Origin: an uncultured Thioclava sp.
Lineage (GTDB): Bacteria > Pseudomonadota > Alphaproteobacteria > Rhodobacterales > Rhodobacteraceae
Length of the DNA stretch: 64,000 nucleotides
Direction: 5' to 3'
Assembly (NCBI RefSeq): GCF_913064665.1
Contig: NZ_CAJYBT010000001.1
Coordinates: 121,199 to 185,198 of the forward strand
In this document: in pieces, positions 28,292 to 37,949 of the stretch
Layout: every line of letters begins with the position of its first letter
Position numbering within the stretch: position 1 is the first letter of the stretch
Position numbers and translations under genes: made by a program
Notes under the pieces: generated by a model
Told to the model about the DNA's origin: nothing
The model's input: the letters and a program-made list of their open reading frames with translations, nothing else
Database searches by the model: none

Positions 28292-29167
28292 ATGACGATT
28301 GAAACGGTCGGCATCGTAGGGGCGGGACAGATGGGCAACGGGATTGCGCATGTCTTCGCACTGGCAGGCTATGAGGTGCTGCTCAACGATATCAATGCGG
28401 ATGCTTTGGAAAAGGCGCTGGCGGTGATTGGCAAGAATCTTGATCGTCAGGTGTCACGCGAAAAGATCAGCCAAGCCGATCGTGATGCGGCGATGGCGCG
28501 GATCAAGACGACAACAAAGCTGATTGAACTTGGCCCGACCGATCTGGTGATCGAGGCCGCGACCGAACGCGAGACCGTGAAGCAGGCGATTTTCGAAGAT
28601 CTGCTGCCCCATCTCAAGCCCACGACGATTCTGACGTCGAACACCTCGTCGATCTCGATTACGCGGCTGGCATCGCGCACCGATCGGCCAGAGAAATTCA
28701 TGGGGTTCCACTTTATGAACCCGGTTCCCGTGATGCAGCTTGTCGAGCTGATCCGAGGCATCGCGACCGATAAAGAAACCTATGAGACCTTGTTGGCTGT
28801 CGTTGACAAACTGGGCAAAACGGCCGCCTCGGCCGAAGATTTCCCCGCCTTCATCGTCAATCGCATTTTGATGCCGATGATCAATGAGGCGGTGTATGTG
28901 CTGTATGAAGGGGTGGGCAATGTCCGCTCGATTGATGAATCGCTGAAGTTGGGCGCGAACCATCCGATGGGGCCGCTGGAACTGGCCGATTTCATCGGGC
29001 TCGACACCTGTCTGGCGATCATGAACGTGCTTCATGACGGGTTGGCCGATACGAAATACCGCCCCTGCCCGCTGCTGACAAAATATGTCGAGGCTGGCTG
29101 GCTTGGGCGCAAAACCGGGCGCGGATTTTACGACTATCGCGGCGAGGTGCCGGTACCCACGCGCTAA
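28292..29167 (+). CDS. 3-Hydroxybutyryl-CoA dehydrogenase
   Basis: NAD(P)-dependent oxidation of 3-hydroxybutyryl-CoA to acetoacetyl-CoA, or the reverse. The 291-residue protein has the Rossmann motif GIVGAGQMGNGIAHVF at the N-terminus, and the catalytic His in GFHFMNPVPVMQLVE. The C-terminal domain contains NRILMPMINEAVYVLYEGV and GANHPMGPLELADFIGLDT. The ATG at 28292 is the family start; an in-frame ATG at 28205 is unsupported. The gene feeds PHB and crotonyl-CoA metabolism upstream of Ccr. Commonly named hbd, hbdA or paaH-like; I leave the symbol open. Confidence 0.93.
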   Translation: MTIETVGIVGAGQMGNGIAHVFALAGYEVLLNDINADALEKALAVIGKNLDRQVSREKISQADRDAAMARIKTTTKLIELGPTDLVIEAATERETVKQAIFEDLLPHLKPTTILTSNTSSISITRLASRTDRPEKFMGFHFMNPVPVMQLVELIRGIATDKETYETLLAVVDKLGKTAASAEDFPAFIVNRILMPMINEAVYVLYEGVGNVRSIDESLKLGANHPMGPLELADFIGLDTCLAIMNVLHDGLADTKYRPCPLLTKYVEAGWLGRKTGRGFYDYRGEVPVPTR

Positions 29168-29209
29168 ACGACGGGCAGTCTGCGCTGTCGCTTGCAACGG
29201 CGCCTTGGC

Positions 29210-30064
29210 CTAGAGCCGCAACGTCTCTTCTCGCAGATCGGCAAGGAATTTGCGGGGGTTTCCCAGCGCTTCCCCGATCTCTTCGGCGGTTTTCGCCGGG
29301 CCAATCACAGGGTGCTGCGGCTTGTAGAGCGCGCGCTTGATCTCATAGAGCAGCAACCCTTGGCGCACCGTCGCGCTCAGCTTGTTGGCGATCTGATAGG
29401 CGCGCGAGTTCTTGCCCGGGAAATGGATCGGCACGACCGAGGCCCCCGAGCGCGCCAGCATTTTGGCAGTGAAGGGGTTCCATTCCTGCTCAATCACTGG
29501 GCCGAAAAGCGTTTCGGAATGGGCAACCTGACCGGCGGGGAATAACACGACGACACCGCCACGTTTGAGCTGCGCCATGCAAGCCGCGCGCATCTTGAGA
29601 CTGTCCTCGCGGGCGTTTTGCTCATGCGGGAAGGGCACTGGCAGCATGTATTGCTCAATTTCCGGAATGCCGGTCAAAAGCGAGCGCGTCAGGATCAGAT
29701 AATCATCGCGCACCTGCCCGATCAAATAGGCAAGCACCATGCCATCCACCAAGCCGTGGGGGTGATTGGCAACCACAACCAGCGGCCCCTCTTTCGGGAT
29801 ATTGGCGATCTGTTCGGGCGGCGTCGTCACCTTGATCCCCATGATATCAAGCGCTTGTGGCCAAAAATCATGCCCGGTTGGGGCGCCGCGTTTTTCAAAT
29901 TTCCGGATCAGATACAGCAAATACGCCTTGGCGGTCATCCATTCGAGAAACCGGATCGTTCCCACTTTGAACGGATTGGTAAACGTCCCGGCATAAGACA
30001 GCCGGCGCTTGTCATAGACCTTGGTTTGCGCTTGATCTGCGGTGAATTTGACCTGCTCATCCAC
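29210..30064 (-). CDS. Lysophospholipid acyltransferase family protein (PlsC-like)
   Basis: Acyl-CoA/ACP-dependent acyltransferase of 284 residues, probably membrane associated. The catalytic block reads VVVANHPHGLVDGMVLAY, with His and Asp separated by five residues, a spacing I associate with the hemolysin-like branch rather than the classic HX4D. The substrate-binding motif LFPAGQVAHSETLFG and the PIHFPGKNSRAYQIANKL segment follow. It lies 27 bases downstream of HPr, as the last gene of the ChvIG-HprK-RapZ-EIIA-HPr run. It may act in ornithine-lipid or phospholipid synthesis; the exact substrate is not readable. Confidence 0.8.
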   Translation of the reverse strand: MDEQVKFTADQAQTKVYDKRRLSYAGTFTNPFKVGTIRFLEWMTAKAYLLYLIRKFEKRGAPTGHDFWPQALDIMGIKVTTPPEQIANIPKEGPLVVVANHPHGLVDGMVLAYLIGQVRDDYLILTRSLLTGIPEIEQYMLPVPFPHEQNAREDSLKMRAACMAQLKRGGVVVLFPAGQVAHSETLFGPVIEQEWNPFTAKMLARSGASVVPIHFPGKNSRAYQIANKLSATVRQGLLLYEIKRALYKPQHPVIGPAKTAEEIGEALGNPRKFLADLREETLRL

Positions 30065-30091
30065 GATATGGACCTCTCGGTTCCGAGCGGG

Positions 30092-30364
30092 TTACATGCC
30101 TTCGCCGAACTTGTCCTCAACCAGCGCCTGCAGCGCATTGGCGAGTTTTTCGGCTTCGGCCCCGCGTGTCGTGACCTCAATACTGGTTCCGCGAGAGGCT
30201 GCCAACATCAAAAGTCCCATGATCGAGTCGCCCGAAACGCTTTGGCCATCCTTCATCACCAGTGCCGAGGCGTCATGGGCCTCAACAACTTCAACAAATC
30301 GCGCCGAGGCACGGGCATGCAAACCCTTTTCATTCACAATTTCTAAGCGACGGGTCACGGACAT
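30092..30364 (-). CDS. Phosphocarrier protein HPr
   Basis: A 90-residue HPr-fold phosphocarrier. The phosphorylatable His16 lies in NEKGLHARASARF and the regulatory serine Ser47 in SVSGDSIMGLLML, the site used by HPr kinase, whose gene is three genes upstream. It overlaps the EIIA gene by ten bases. No sugar-specific EIIB or EIIC gene is nearby, so this is a regulatory rather than a transport PTS. Confidence 0.92.
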   Translation of the reverse strand: MSVTRRLEIVNEKGLHARASARFVEVVEAHDASALVMKDGQSVSGDSIMGLLMLAASRGTSIEVTTRGAEAEKLANALQALVEDKFGEGM

Positions 30365-30762
30365 TTGGCCCGCGCCTCTCGCAAATTGTAACTATTGATA
30401 TATTTCCGGCCCGCATCCAGCGCGGCTTCAACTGCGGCATGTACGTTTAAACTGCGCGATTTCGCCAATTTGATAAGAAGGGGCAGATTGGCACCGTAGA
30501 TGATTTCACGGCCATTCTGTTCGCACGCCAGCAGCGACAAGTTTGACGGTGATCCCCCAAACATATCAGTCACCACGACAACCCCCTCGCCCAAGTCAAC
30601 GGCATCGGCGGCATCGCGAATTTCTGCCTGTTTTCGGGCGCGATCATGATCGTCCTCAATGGTGATCGCGCGGATGCCATCTTGCGGCCCCACGACATGT
30701 TCAACCGCCGCGAGATACTCCCGCGCAAGCCCCCCATGTGCCACGATCACGATCCCGATCAC
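30355..30762 (-). CDS. PTS EIIA component, mannose family
   Basis: A 135-residue EIIA(Man) domain protein beginning [17 protein letters not shown], with the phosphoryl-accepting His9 and the [10 protein letters not shown] block typical of the fold. It overlaps RapZ by four bases (ATGA) and HPr by ten. Without EIIB/EIIC partners it is expected to be phosphorylated by HPr and to signal carbon or nitrogen state to regulators, as in the incomplete PTS of alphaproteobacteria. Confidence 0.92.
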   Translation of the reverse strand: MIGIVIVAHGGLAREYLAAVEHVVGPQDGIRAITIEDDHDRARKQAEIRDAADAVDLGEGVVVVTDMFGGSPSNLSLLACEQNGREIIYGANLPLLIKLAKSRSLNVHAAVEAALDAGRKYINSYNLREARAKCP

Positions 30763-31679
30763 GCACGCTCTCCTGTCTTCGATCCTGCCCCGTCGGGCGC
30801 TTTACGTTCCAATTCTCTGTGACGCTTAGACACTTGCCAACCAGCTTCCGCAAGCGCTTTGGCAACGCTTTGCGTCATTGCAACCGAGCGATGTTGCCCG
30901 CCTGTGCACCCAAATCCGATAGACAGATGTGCCTTGCCTTCGGCGACAAAGGCCGGAAGGAGAAACAAAAGCAAATCCATCACCTTAGAGTGGAATTCTT
31001 GGTAGCGCGGATCACTGGCGACATAGGCGGCGACCGCAGGATCGCGCCCATCAAGGGGGCGCAGCGCGGGCTCCCAATGCGGATTGACGAGAAATCGGCA
31101 ATCAAACAACAAATCCAGCCCGCGCGGTACACCACGTTTGTAGCTGAAAGAATGCACCGAAACGGCCAGTTTCTCGATCTTGCCAGTATCAAAGAAACGC
31201 CCCAACTCGGCGCGCAGATCGTGTGGACTCATCTCTGAGCTGTCGATCAGTACGTCGGCGCGCACCTTGATCGGCGCGAGAATGTCGATTTCTTGCGCAA
31301 TCCCCGATCCAGGCGGCTCATCGGGGGACAGCGGATGGCGACGGCGGGTCTCGGAATAGCGCCGCTCCAAAACGTCCGGGCGCGCATCAAGATATAATAG
31401 CTCAAGCGTCAAATTGGGGTCGCGCGTCAATGTGTCGATCAACTCGATCAGCGCCGAGGCCGAAAAATCCCGTCCGCGCACATCAACACCCAAGGCAACC
31501 GGGTGGCCAATGTGACCCGAAAAAAGCCTTGGGATCAGGCTGAGCGGCAGGTTGACGATTGGCTCATAGCCCAAATCCTCGAGCGCGCCGATCGCCGTGG
31601 TGCGCCCAGCCCCAGACGGGCCAGTTACCAGTACGACGCGCTGGCCAGCCTGCTGTGTCGCCGGGTCTGATCGGGTCAT
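30759..31679 (-). CDS. rapZ: RNase adapter protein RapZ (YvcJ family P-loop)
   Basis: A 306-residue nucleotide-binding protein. The P-loop is [13 protein letters not shown] at about residues 18-30, with Arg replacing the usual Walker Lys. Further on are [25 protein letters not shown] and a C-terminal [12 protein letters not shown] region, which in RapZ binds RNA and metabolite. The start at 31679 forms an ATGA overlap with the hprK stop; ATGs at 31685 and 31703 lie inside hprK and are less likely. Location between HprK and EIIA is the common alphaproteobacterial order. Confidence 0.92.
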   Translation of the reverse strand: MTRSDPATQQAGQRVVLVTGPSGAGRTTAIGALEDLGYEPIVNLPLSLIPRLFSGHIGHPVALGVDVRGRDFSASALIELIDTLTRDPNLTLELLYLDARPDVLERRYSETRRRHPLSPDEPPGSGIAQEIDILAPIKVRADVLIDSSEMSPHDLRAELGRFFDTGKIEKLAVSVHSFSYKRGVPRGLDLLFDCRFLVNPHWEPALRPLDGRDPAVAAYVASDPRYQEFHSKVMDLLLFLLPAFVAEGKAHLSIGFGCTGGQHRSVAMTQSVAKALAEAGWQVSKRHRELERKAPDGAGSKTGERA

Positions 31680-32119
31680 GCCCATCGGCCGCCTTTCAGC
31701 CATTGCAAGATTGCTACGTCAAAATGGCCATGTTGCACGCGCAGCACAAGAGGCAGTTCGACCCCAAGCACCCTGTCTTTTCGATGGTTTGGAAGGCGTT
31801 CGGTCTCAATCTCATCCAGATTGACGCATAAAATGATGCGGGCCTGTTCCAATGTCTCGGCACGCAACAGACCCACCGCGCGCGCCTCAATCCGGCCTGC
31901 GATCTGAGGCGGTGCGCTGGCGATCAAATGCCCGTCTTCAACGCTCAGATCGACGCGATCATCTGCGACAAGATGCGCCCCAAACGCCATGAGGCGGAGA
32001 GCGAGGAGGGATTTACCTGATCCAGAGGGGCCCGTGATCAGAACGCCGCGTTCTGCATCCAGGGCGACTACGCTGGCATGGATGTTGGTACGCGCGATCG
32101 ACGTGGCACCCTCCACCAC
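31676..32119 (-). CDS. hprK: HPr kinase/phosphorylase, short alphaproteobacterial form
   Basis: Kinase of 147 residues, about half the length of Firmicutes HprK because the N-terminal domain is absent, as in other alphaproteobacteria. The P-loop GPSGSGKS spans residues 30-37 and is followed by [20 protein letters not shown], including the conserved acidic residues of the catalytic core. It presumably phosphorylates Ser47 of the nearby HPr. It starts one base past the chvG stop and overlaps rapZ by four bases, linking a two-component sensor and the PTS in one transcript. Confidence 0.9.
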   Translation of the reverse strand: MVEGATSIARTNIHASVVALDAERGVLITGPSGSGKSLLALRLMAFGAHLVADDRVDLSVEDGHLIASAPPQIAGRIEARAVGLLRAETLEQARIILCVNLDEIETERLPNHRKDRVLGVELPLVLRVQHGHFDVAILQWLKGGRWA

Positions 32120-32120
32120 A

Positions 32121-33860
32121 TCAGACCGGGAGACCGACGACGAAGCGTGCCCCCAATGGGTCAGACGTCAGGTCGGCATCGGTCGGGCGAATATTTTCGG
32201 CCCAGATAACGCCGCCATGCGCCTCTACGATCTGTTTGGAGATCGCCAGACCCAACCCCGAGTGATCGCCAAACTGGCCCACCGGACGTTCCGAGTAAAA
32301 GCGCTTGAAGACCTTGGTCAGCGCCTCTTGCGGGATGCCGGGGCCGGTATCCTCGACCACGACCAGAACGCGATTATCGCGCCGACGTGCCCAGACCCGC
32401 ACCGCATCGCCATCCTCACAGAACGAGGTCGCATTGGTAATCAAATTGACGAACACCTGCGCCAAGCGTGCCTCAAGACCGGAAATCTGGATTGGCTGCG
32501 CGGGAAGGTCGATGATGAAATCAACACCTTTCTTGCGCGCCTCTTGGCCCAAATATTCCGCCAGATTGCTGACCATTTTGACGAGGTCGAACGATTCTTC
32601 TTCCTCTTTCACCAGCTCGCTATCAAGGCGCGATGCGTTTGAAATATCGCTTACCAGACGATCGAGGCGGCGCACGTCATGCTCAATCACATCAAGCAGC
32701 TTGATACGCTGCTCTTCCTTTTTGACCATCCGCAAAGAGGCTACGGCAGAGCGCAGACTGGCGAGCGGATTCTTGATTTCATGACTCACATCGGCGGCGA
32801 ATTGTTCGTTCGCATCAATCCGGTCATAGAGCGCCGCCACCATGCCGCGCATCGCGCCGGACAGCCGCCCAATCTCATCCGGGCGCCCGGTCAGATCCGG
32901 GATGCGCACCCGTGCCGGAGACATCTTGCGCGCATTTTTCTCACGCCCGATTTCGGCAGCGGCAGCAAGATCAGAGATCGGATTGGCAATCGTCGACGCC
33001 AGCACAAGGCTGAGCCCGATCGACACGATGATCGCGATCACGAACATCTGGATCACCTGCTCGCGCTCGACGCTGACCAAAGCGTCGATCTGCCCGGCAA
33101 TCGAAGTCAGCCCGACAACGCCTACGACCCGATCCCCTTGCCGAATGGGCGTTGCGACAGCAAAGATCGTCGCCCCTGCCGCGTTTTTCTGCGAGGAAAT
33201 TTGCGTGCGTCCATTCAGAGCGGCGGGCACAATCTGGCGCACCATGTCCAACGCCGTATCGCCAGTGTCGGTGCCCGGGCGGCTAATCACATTTGAGATG
33301 CCGTTCCAGATCCGGCTTAGAAAATCCGTTAAAAGCGTTGTGCGCCGGTCCATTTGCAGGCCGTCGACATGCTCGACCGGGGCACGATCACCGGTCGTGG
33401 TTGTGCCAATCAGCGCCTCGCCGGGATCAAACAGGTAAAGGTCAGCGCCATCGGGAAGCTCGATCCCCGCGATGGTCGCAGCTGGATCGATGCCATCGCC
33501 CGCGGCCAGATTGACCGGCGCGCCTTTGGGCAGTTGCGCCTCAAACACATCGGCGGCGAGCTGCGCCTCATTCACCAAGCCGCTTTCACGCTGCATCACC
33601 AGCGTGTCGCGGAATGGGTTCAAATACAGCACACCTACGACCAGAACGATCATCGCAAGCAGGTTGAAGGTGATGATCTTGCGCGCCAAAGGCGAGCGGT
33701 TCAAAGCGATAAAACCGCGCCGGGCGCGGCCCTTGCGCAGATCTTCGTCAACCACACCTTCCGGGCCAACCCAATCTTCGCCAAGGATCACATCCCCGCC
33801 CAAAGACCTAGACTTGGTGCTGCGTGCGCGTCCCAACCCAATTCTCCCCGCGATGCTCAT
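32121..33860 (-). CDS. chvG: Sensor histidine kinase ChvG
   Basis: Membrane sensor kinase of the ChvG/ExoS family, 579 residues. It has a cytoplasmic N-terminal stretch, one transmembrane helix near residues 65-85, a periplasmic sensor domain of about 190 residues, a second helix near 275-295 and HAMP. The H-box is DVSHEIKNPLASLRSA (His360), and the catalytic domain has NLITNATSFCEDG, DTGPGIPQEAL and SGLGLAISKQ. In Agrobacterium and Sinorhizobium this kinase responds to acidity and envelope state and controls exopolysaccharide, motility and central carbon genes. Order chvI-chvG-hprK and divergence from pckA is conserved and supports the call. Confidence 0.92.
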   Translation of the reverse strand: MSIAGRIGLGRARSTKSRSLGGDVILGEDWVGPEGVVDEDLRKGRARRGFIALNRSPLARKIITFNLLAMIVLVVGVLYLNPFRDTLVMQRESGLVNEAQLAADVFEAQLPKGAPVNLAAGDGIDPAATIAGIELPDGADLYLFDPGEALIGTTTTGDRAPVEHVDGLQMDRRTTLLTDFLSRIWNGISNVISRPGTDTGDTALDMVRQIVPAALNGRTQISSQKNAAGATIFAVATPIRQGDRVVGVVGLTSIAGQIDALVSVEREQVIQMFVIAIIVSIGLSLVLASTIANPISDLAAAAEIGREKNARKMSPARVRIPDLTGRPDEIGRLSGAMRGMVAALYDRIDANEQFAADVSHEIKNPLASLRSAVASLRMVKKEEQRIKLLDVIEHDVRRLDRLVSDISNASRLDSELVKEEEESFDLVKMVSNLAEYLGQEARKKGVDFIIDLPAQPIQISGLEARLAQVFVNLITNATSFCEDGDAVRVWARRRDNRVLVVVEDTGPGIPQEALTKVFKRFYSERPVGQFGDHSGLGLAISKQIVEAHGGVIWAENIRPTDADLTSDPLGARFVVGLPV

Positions 33861-33872
33861 ACGCGCCTCACG

Positions 33873-34574
33873 TCATTCTTCATTATAGCGATAGCCGATG
33901 CCATAGAGCGTCTCGATGGCCGAAAACTCACCATCAGCAGAGCGCATTTTCTTGCGCAAACGCTTGATATGGCTGTCAATTGTTCGGTCATCGACATAGA
34001 CTTGATCGTCATAAGCCACGTCCATCAATTGATCGCGCGACTTCACGAACCCGGGCCGTTGCGCGAGTGCCTGAAGCAACAAGAACTCAGTCACCGTCAA
34101 GGTAACATCATTGCCTTTCCAAGTCACAGCATGACGCAACGGATCCATTTCCAACCCGCCACGCACCATGACCTTGGTCTCTTCGGTGGTTGCGACTTCG
34201 CCAGTGCTGATCGCATCCTGACGGCGCAGAAGTGAGCGGATCCGTTCGACCAAAAGGCGTTGCGAGAATGGCTTTTTAACGTAGTCATCCGCGCCCATGC
34301 GCAGACCCAAAACCTCGTCGATCTCATCATCTTTCGAGGTCAGAAAAATCACCGGCATCGCGGTCTTCTGGCGCAGCTTTTGCAAAAGCTCCATCCCGTC
34401 CATCCGCGGCATTTTGATATCCAGTACAGCCATATCCGGTAGGCGTTTGTTAAACGCGTCGAATGCGGCCTGACCGTCATTATAAGTCTCGACCTCGTAT
34501 CCCTCGGCCTCAAGTGTCATCGACACCGAAGTCAGAATATTGCGATCATCGTCGACCAGAGCGATCCTTGACAT
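33873..34574 (-). CDS. chvI: Response regulator ChvI
   Basis: OmpR-family regulator of 233 residues paired with ChvG, which starts 12 bases downstream. The receiver has acidic residues DDD at 8-10, phospho-acceptor Asp52 ([12 protein letters not shown]), LTSKDDE and the KKPF lysine. The winged-helix domain includes [19 protein letters not shown] and [18 protein letters not shown]. It faces pckA across a 343-bp intergenic region. Confidence 0.93.
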   Translation of the reverse strand: MSRIALVDDDRNILTSVSMTLEAEGYEVETYNDGQAAFDAFNKRLPDMAVLDIKMPRMDGMELLQKLRQKTAMPVIFLTSKDDEIDEVLGLRMGADDYVKKPFSQRLLVERIRSLLRRQDAISTGEVATTEETKVMVRGGLEMDPLRHAVTWKGNDVTLTVTEFLLLQALAQRPGFVKSRDQLMDVAYDDQVYVDDRTIDSHIKRLRKKMRSADGEFSAIETLYGIGYRYNEE

Positions 34575-34917
34575 GCCCGTTCCCTCATTGCTGCTCTTTT
34601 GTTATTGGCCACATCATCTGCATTTGACGGACGCAAATCAACCAAGATGTGCGAATCACACCCGTTTCCCGAATCATCTGAGTCGAAAAAACCGAAGGTT
34701 TGACTAATTTACCTCACCTTGAGGCGACATTTTGCGATGGTGGCGCTAAACCTGCAAATGGTTGCGCTAACTGCGCCAATGCTTCCTGTTCCATCATGAA
34801 ATTGTCATGCTATAGGCGAGCCATCCGGGTAACATTGTTGCTTGGATCGGCACCCCGAGGCCCCGGGATGCCGGGAGGAACCCAATGAACGCCGCACGAC
34901 GGCATGGGGAGCGAAAA
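34575..34917. promoter_or_regulatory. chvI/pckA divergent intergenic region
   Basis: The 343-base region carries promoters for both directions. A plausible extended -10 for pckA, TGCTATAGG, ends at 34816. Two near-identical direct repeats GGTGGCGCTAA and GGTTGCGCTAA (from 34739 and 34760) are spaced about 21 bases apart, roughly two helical turns, as expected for a response-regulator site. A GGGAGG sequence (34874-34879) before the ATG at 34885 means a start 11 codons earlier for pckA is possible. Confidence 0.45.
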
Positions 34918-36516
34918 ATGGACATCGGACGTGTAAACCCGGCGAAACGCCTTGAAGATCAAGGAATCGAAGGTCTGGGAAATGTCTATTATAACTTGCT
35001 GGAACCAGCCCTGATCGAAGAAGCGATCAAGCGCGACGAAGGCACATTGGGCAAAGGCGGGGCGTTTTACTGCACCACCGGCGCTCATACCGGGCGCTCG
35101 CCCAAAGACAAATTCGTCGTACGCACGCCCGGCGTGGAAGATACGATCTGGTGGGAAAACAACCAGCCGATGGAGCCCGAGGCGTTTGATCGTCTCCATG
35201 CCGACATGCTTGCCCATCTTAAGGGTCGCGACATGTTCGTTGAGGACCTGTATGGCGGGGCCGATCCTGCGCATCGCCTTGATGTGCGCCTTGTCGCCGA
35301 ACTGGCTTGGCACGGTCTGTTCATGCGCACGATGCTGCGCCGCCCCGAGCGCGCCGAGCTGGACGGGTTCAGCCCCGAGTGGACGATCATCAACTGCCCC
35401 AGCTTCAAGGCCGATCCTGCACGTCATGGCTGCCGCTCGGAAACGGTGATTGCGCTCAATTTCGATCAGAAGATCATCTTGATCGGTAACACCGCCTACG
35501 CGGGTGAGAACAAAAAGGGCGTCTTCTCGCTGCTCAACTACATCCTACCCGGCAAGGGTGTGATGGCGATGCATTGCTCGGCCAACCACGCAATTGGCGA
35601 TCCCGACGATGCGGCTGTGTTCTTTGGCCTGTCGGGCACCGGCAAAACCACGCTGTCGGCTGATCCCTCGCGCATCCTGATTGGCGATGACGAACATGGC
35701 TGGTCCGAAAAAGGCATCTTCAACTTTGAGGGTGGCTGCTATGCCAAGACGATCAATCTGAGCAAAGAGGCCGAGCCCGAAATCTACGCCACCTGTTCGA
35801 TGTTTGGCACCGTGGTTGAAAACATGGTCTATGACGCTGAAACGCTGGAGCTGGACTTCGAGGACAACTCGCTGACCGACAACATGCGCTGCGCCTATCC
35901 ACTGCACTACATTTCGAACGCGTCGCCGACGTCTTTGGGTGGTGAGCCGAAAAACGTCATCATGCTGACCTGTGATGCCTATGGCGTGCTGCCTCCGATC
36001 GCGCGGCTGACCCCGGCGCAGGCGATGTATCATTTCCTGTCGGGCTTTACCTCGAAGACGCCAGGCACCGAAGTGGGCGTGACCGAGCCGCTGCCGACCT
36101 TCTCGACCTGTTTTGGCGCGCCCTTCATGCCGCGCCGCCCTGAGGTATACGGCAAACTGCTGCAAGAGAAGATCCACAATACGGGTGCGTCGTGCTGGTT
36201 GGTTAACACTGGCTGGACCGGTGGTGCGTTTGGCACCGGGTCGCGGATGCCTATCCGGGCAACCCGCGCGCTGCTGACGGCGGCCCTTGATGGTTCGCTG
36301 CATGACGTCGAGTTCCGCAAAGACGTGAATTTCGGGTTTGACGTTCCTGTCGCGGTCAACGGTGTGTCTGATGTGCTGCTCGATCCGCGCCGCACTTGGG
36401 ATGACGGAGCCGCTTATGACGCACAAGCCGCAAAGCTGGTGCAGATGTTTGCCGACAACTTTGCGCAATATGTGCCCTATATCGACGAAGACGTGAAAGC
36501 CGCCGCAATCGGCTGA
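34918..36516 (+). CDS. pckA: Phosphoenolpyruvate carboxykinase (ATP)
   Basis: Gluconeogenic enzyme that converts oxaloacetate and ATP to phosphoenolpyruvate, CO2 and ADP. The protein has 532 residues with P-loop [12 protein letters not shown] at about residues 236-247, the [11 protein letters not shown] substrate loop, the [12 protein letters not shown] metal/ATP region, and the [13 protein letters not shown] block. The start at 34918 (MDIGRVNP) matches the family N-terminus and follows GGGGAGCGAAAA; an in-frame ATG at 34885 with a strong GGGAGG ribosome site is an alternative that adds 11 residues. The gene faces chvI, as in rhizobia, where ChvGI influences pckA. Confidence 0.95.
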   Translation: MDIGRVNPAKRLEDQGIEGLGNVYYNLLEPALIEEAIKRDEGTLGKGGAFYCTTGAHTGRSPKDKFVVRTPGVEDTIWWENNQPMEPEAFDRLHADMLAHLKGRDMFVEDLYGGADPAHRLDVRLVAELAWHGLFMRTMLRRPERAELDGFSPEWTIINCPSFKADPARHGCRSETVIALNFDQKIILIGNTAYAGENKKGVFSLLNYILPGKGVMAMHCSANHAIGDPDDAAVFFGLSGTGKTTLSADPSRILIGDDEHGWSEKGIFNFEGGCYAKTINLSKEAEPEIYATCSMFGTVVENMVYDAETLELDFEDNSLTDNMRCAYPLHYISNASPTSLGGEPKNVIMLTCDAYGVLPPIARLTPAQAMYHFLSGFTSKTPGTEVGVTEPLPTFSTCFGAPFMPRRPEVYGKLLQEKIHNTGASCWLVNTGWTGGAFGTGSRMPIRATRALLTAALDGSLHDVEFRKDVNFGFDVPVAVNGVSDVLLDPRRTWDDGAAYDAQAAKLVQMFADNFAQYVPYIDEDVKAAAIG

Positions 36517-36890
36517 CACAAAGGCGGGCGTATAAAAAAGGCCGGGCAAAACGCCTGAGGCATTTTGCACTGTAGGACATAGCCCTATCCAACCTGTCGG
36601 CCTTCGGGTCGGCAGGTTTTTGATTTTCGGCCATATTTCCGGCTGATTTTACTGATTTAGAGGATACTCCTGTGGGAAGCTCGACCTTCCCGCGCGAAGG
36701 AGCCATTTTGCTCTTTGATGTCCTGTGCAGCCAAAACGGCCAATATCGGGGGCAGTGCAAGACTTTGACCCAGCAGACAAAAGGATCAAACGCGTTGCAG
36801 AGCCTCAAAAACCTAACGCTTGCACAATATTGCCCCGCAGTGCCGGGAAAAACATACTTGAACTGCTACGGGGACACTGACTTCGGCGCG
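36517..36890 (+). terminator. pckA downstream region with two hairpins
   Basis: The first hairpin, 36546-36568, pairs GCAAAACGCC with GGCATTTTGC (one mismatch). The second, 36591-36621, pairs AACCTGTCGG with CGGCAGGTT and ends in TTTTT, a good intrinsic terminator for pckA. From 36622 to 36890 I see no supported gene, only the in-frame extension of the next reading frame upstream of its signal peptide. Confidence 0.75.
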
Positions 36891-37577
36891 ATGCGCATGC
36901 TGGGTCGGTTCACAATGATTATGCTATGTGGGCTTCTGGCCGGCTTCCCGGTGATCGCGCAACCCCCGCAGACGGTAGAGCTTTCGACGCGAACCTTTTG
37001 GCTCGGCGAAGCGCCCAATACGATGAGCGTAGACCCGCCCTTCTTCGCGCCGCGGCGGGTTCAGTGGATCGAAAAGATCATAGAAGCAGACCCAGTGCTC
37101 AAGGACACAGTCATCCATGTCGAACTCGCTTTGCTTCCAGCGTCGAAGAATGCGGAGGCAATCAATATGTATTACGCACCCCTCCGCCGCGATAGACTTG
37201 ACCCGCGCTACGACCTGCCGGGCTACCTTATCTTTGGCTCTCCTGTCTCGGTCGCTGATCCGACAAGACTCCCCAACAGGCTGCACTATATTCCCCAATC
37301 GCCCGACGCCGGATTCGACGTTACTTGCAGCGTCGATAACCTGCGCGAAAAGATGAGGCTCTGTATCGTTTACGCGACCTATCCGCCAGACGATGGCATC
37401 CGCCTCAAGGCGCGGCTCTATTTTCCGAAAGACCCTGCCACGCGGCCCGGCTATTTCCGCGAGGTGGCCGAGCGGATGCGCGATCTGGTCTACTGCCTAG
37501 ATGTGACTGATGACCTGGTCGATGTGCAGAAGGCGCGCCCTTCGTTGACTGGATGCCGGCCTGACGTCAATTCGTAA
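36891..37577 (+). CDS. Hypothetical secreted protein, four cysteines
   Basis: A 228-residue protein of no family I recognise. The start at 36891 places a typical signal peptide at the N-terminus (MRMLGRFTMIMLCGLLAGFP, cleavage expected after VIAQ). The mature part is rich in proline and arginine and has four cysteines, in VTCSVDN, MRLCIVYATYP, LVYCLDVTDD and LTGCRPD, enough for two disulfides in the periplasm. The frame is open upstream to 36672 but that stretch lacks signal-peptide character. No strong ribosome site is visible, so the start is uncertain. Function unknown; isolated between pckA and a minus-strand small secreted gene. Confidence 0.6.
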   Translation: MRMLGRFTMIMLCGLLAGFPVIAQPPQTVELSTRTFWLGEAPNTMSVDPPFFAPRRVQWIEKIIEADPVLKDTVIHVELALLPASKNAEAINMYYAPLRRDRLDPRYDLPGYLIFGSPVSVADPTRLPNRLHYIPQSPDAGFDVTCSVDNLREKMRLCIVYATYPPDDGIRLKARLYFPKDPATRPGYFREVAERMRDLVYCLDVTDDLVDVQKARPSLTGCRPDVNS

Positions 37578-37949
37578 GGATGTCTGGTAATCCGCTGAAT
37601 GAAGCAGTGGAAGAAGTGGCCCCGGACGGAGATCACAGGGCGCATAGAGGTGGCTGGTGCCGAAGCATGTGATGGCTTCACCGTCAGCTCCCTGCCGCGC
37701 AGCGCGACCAATCTGCTCTGCCCGCGGCGCAGCAACTTGGCGTCAAAGTGAAAAAGACGCGACTTTGCTGCGAGCAGATGGCGAGAAAACTCGAGGTCAC
37801 ATTTGGGCTCTGAGCAGGGTTCAGACCCTGACGATGGCAACCGCTAAAATAGCATGGGTGACGATGAAAATCGCCGTCCATGCCCTCAGTGAGGGCTGCC
37901 TCACAAAACGCCCCGGCGTTTTCCCATTTCAGATCAGATCCGAGCGCGA
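37578..37949. other. Intergenic stretch, no supported feature
   Basis: The 372 bases lie between two convergent small secreted-protein genes. Short open frames occur but none has a ribosome site, a signal peptide or recognisable composition. I see nothing supportable here. Confidence 0.5.
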
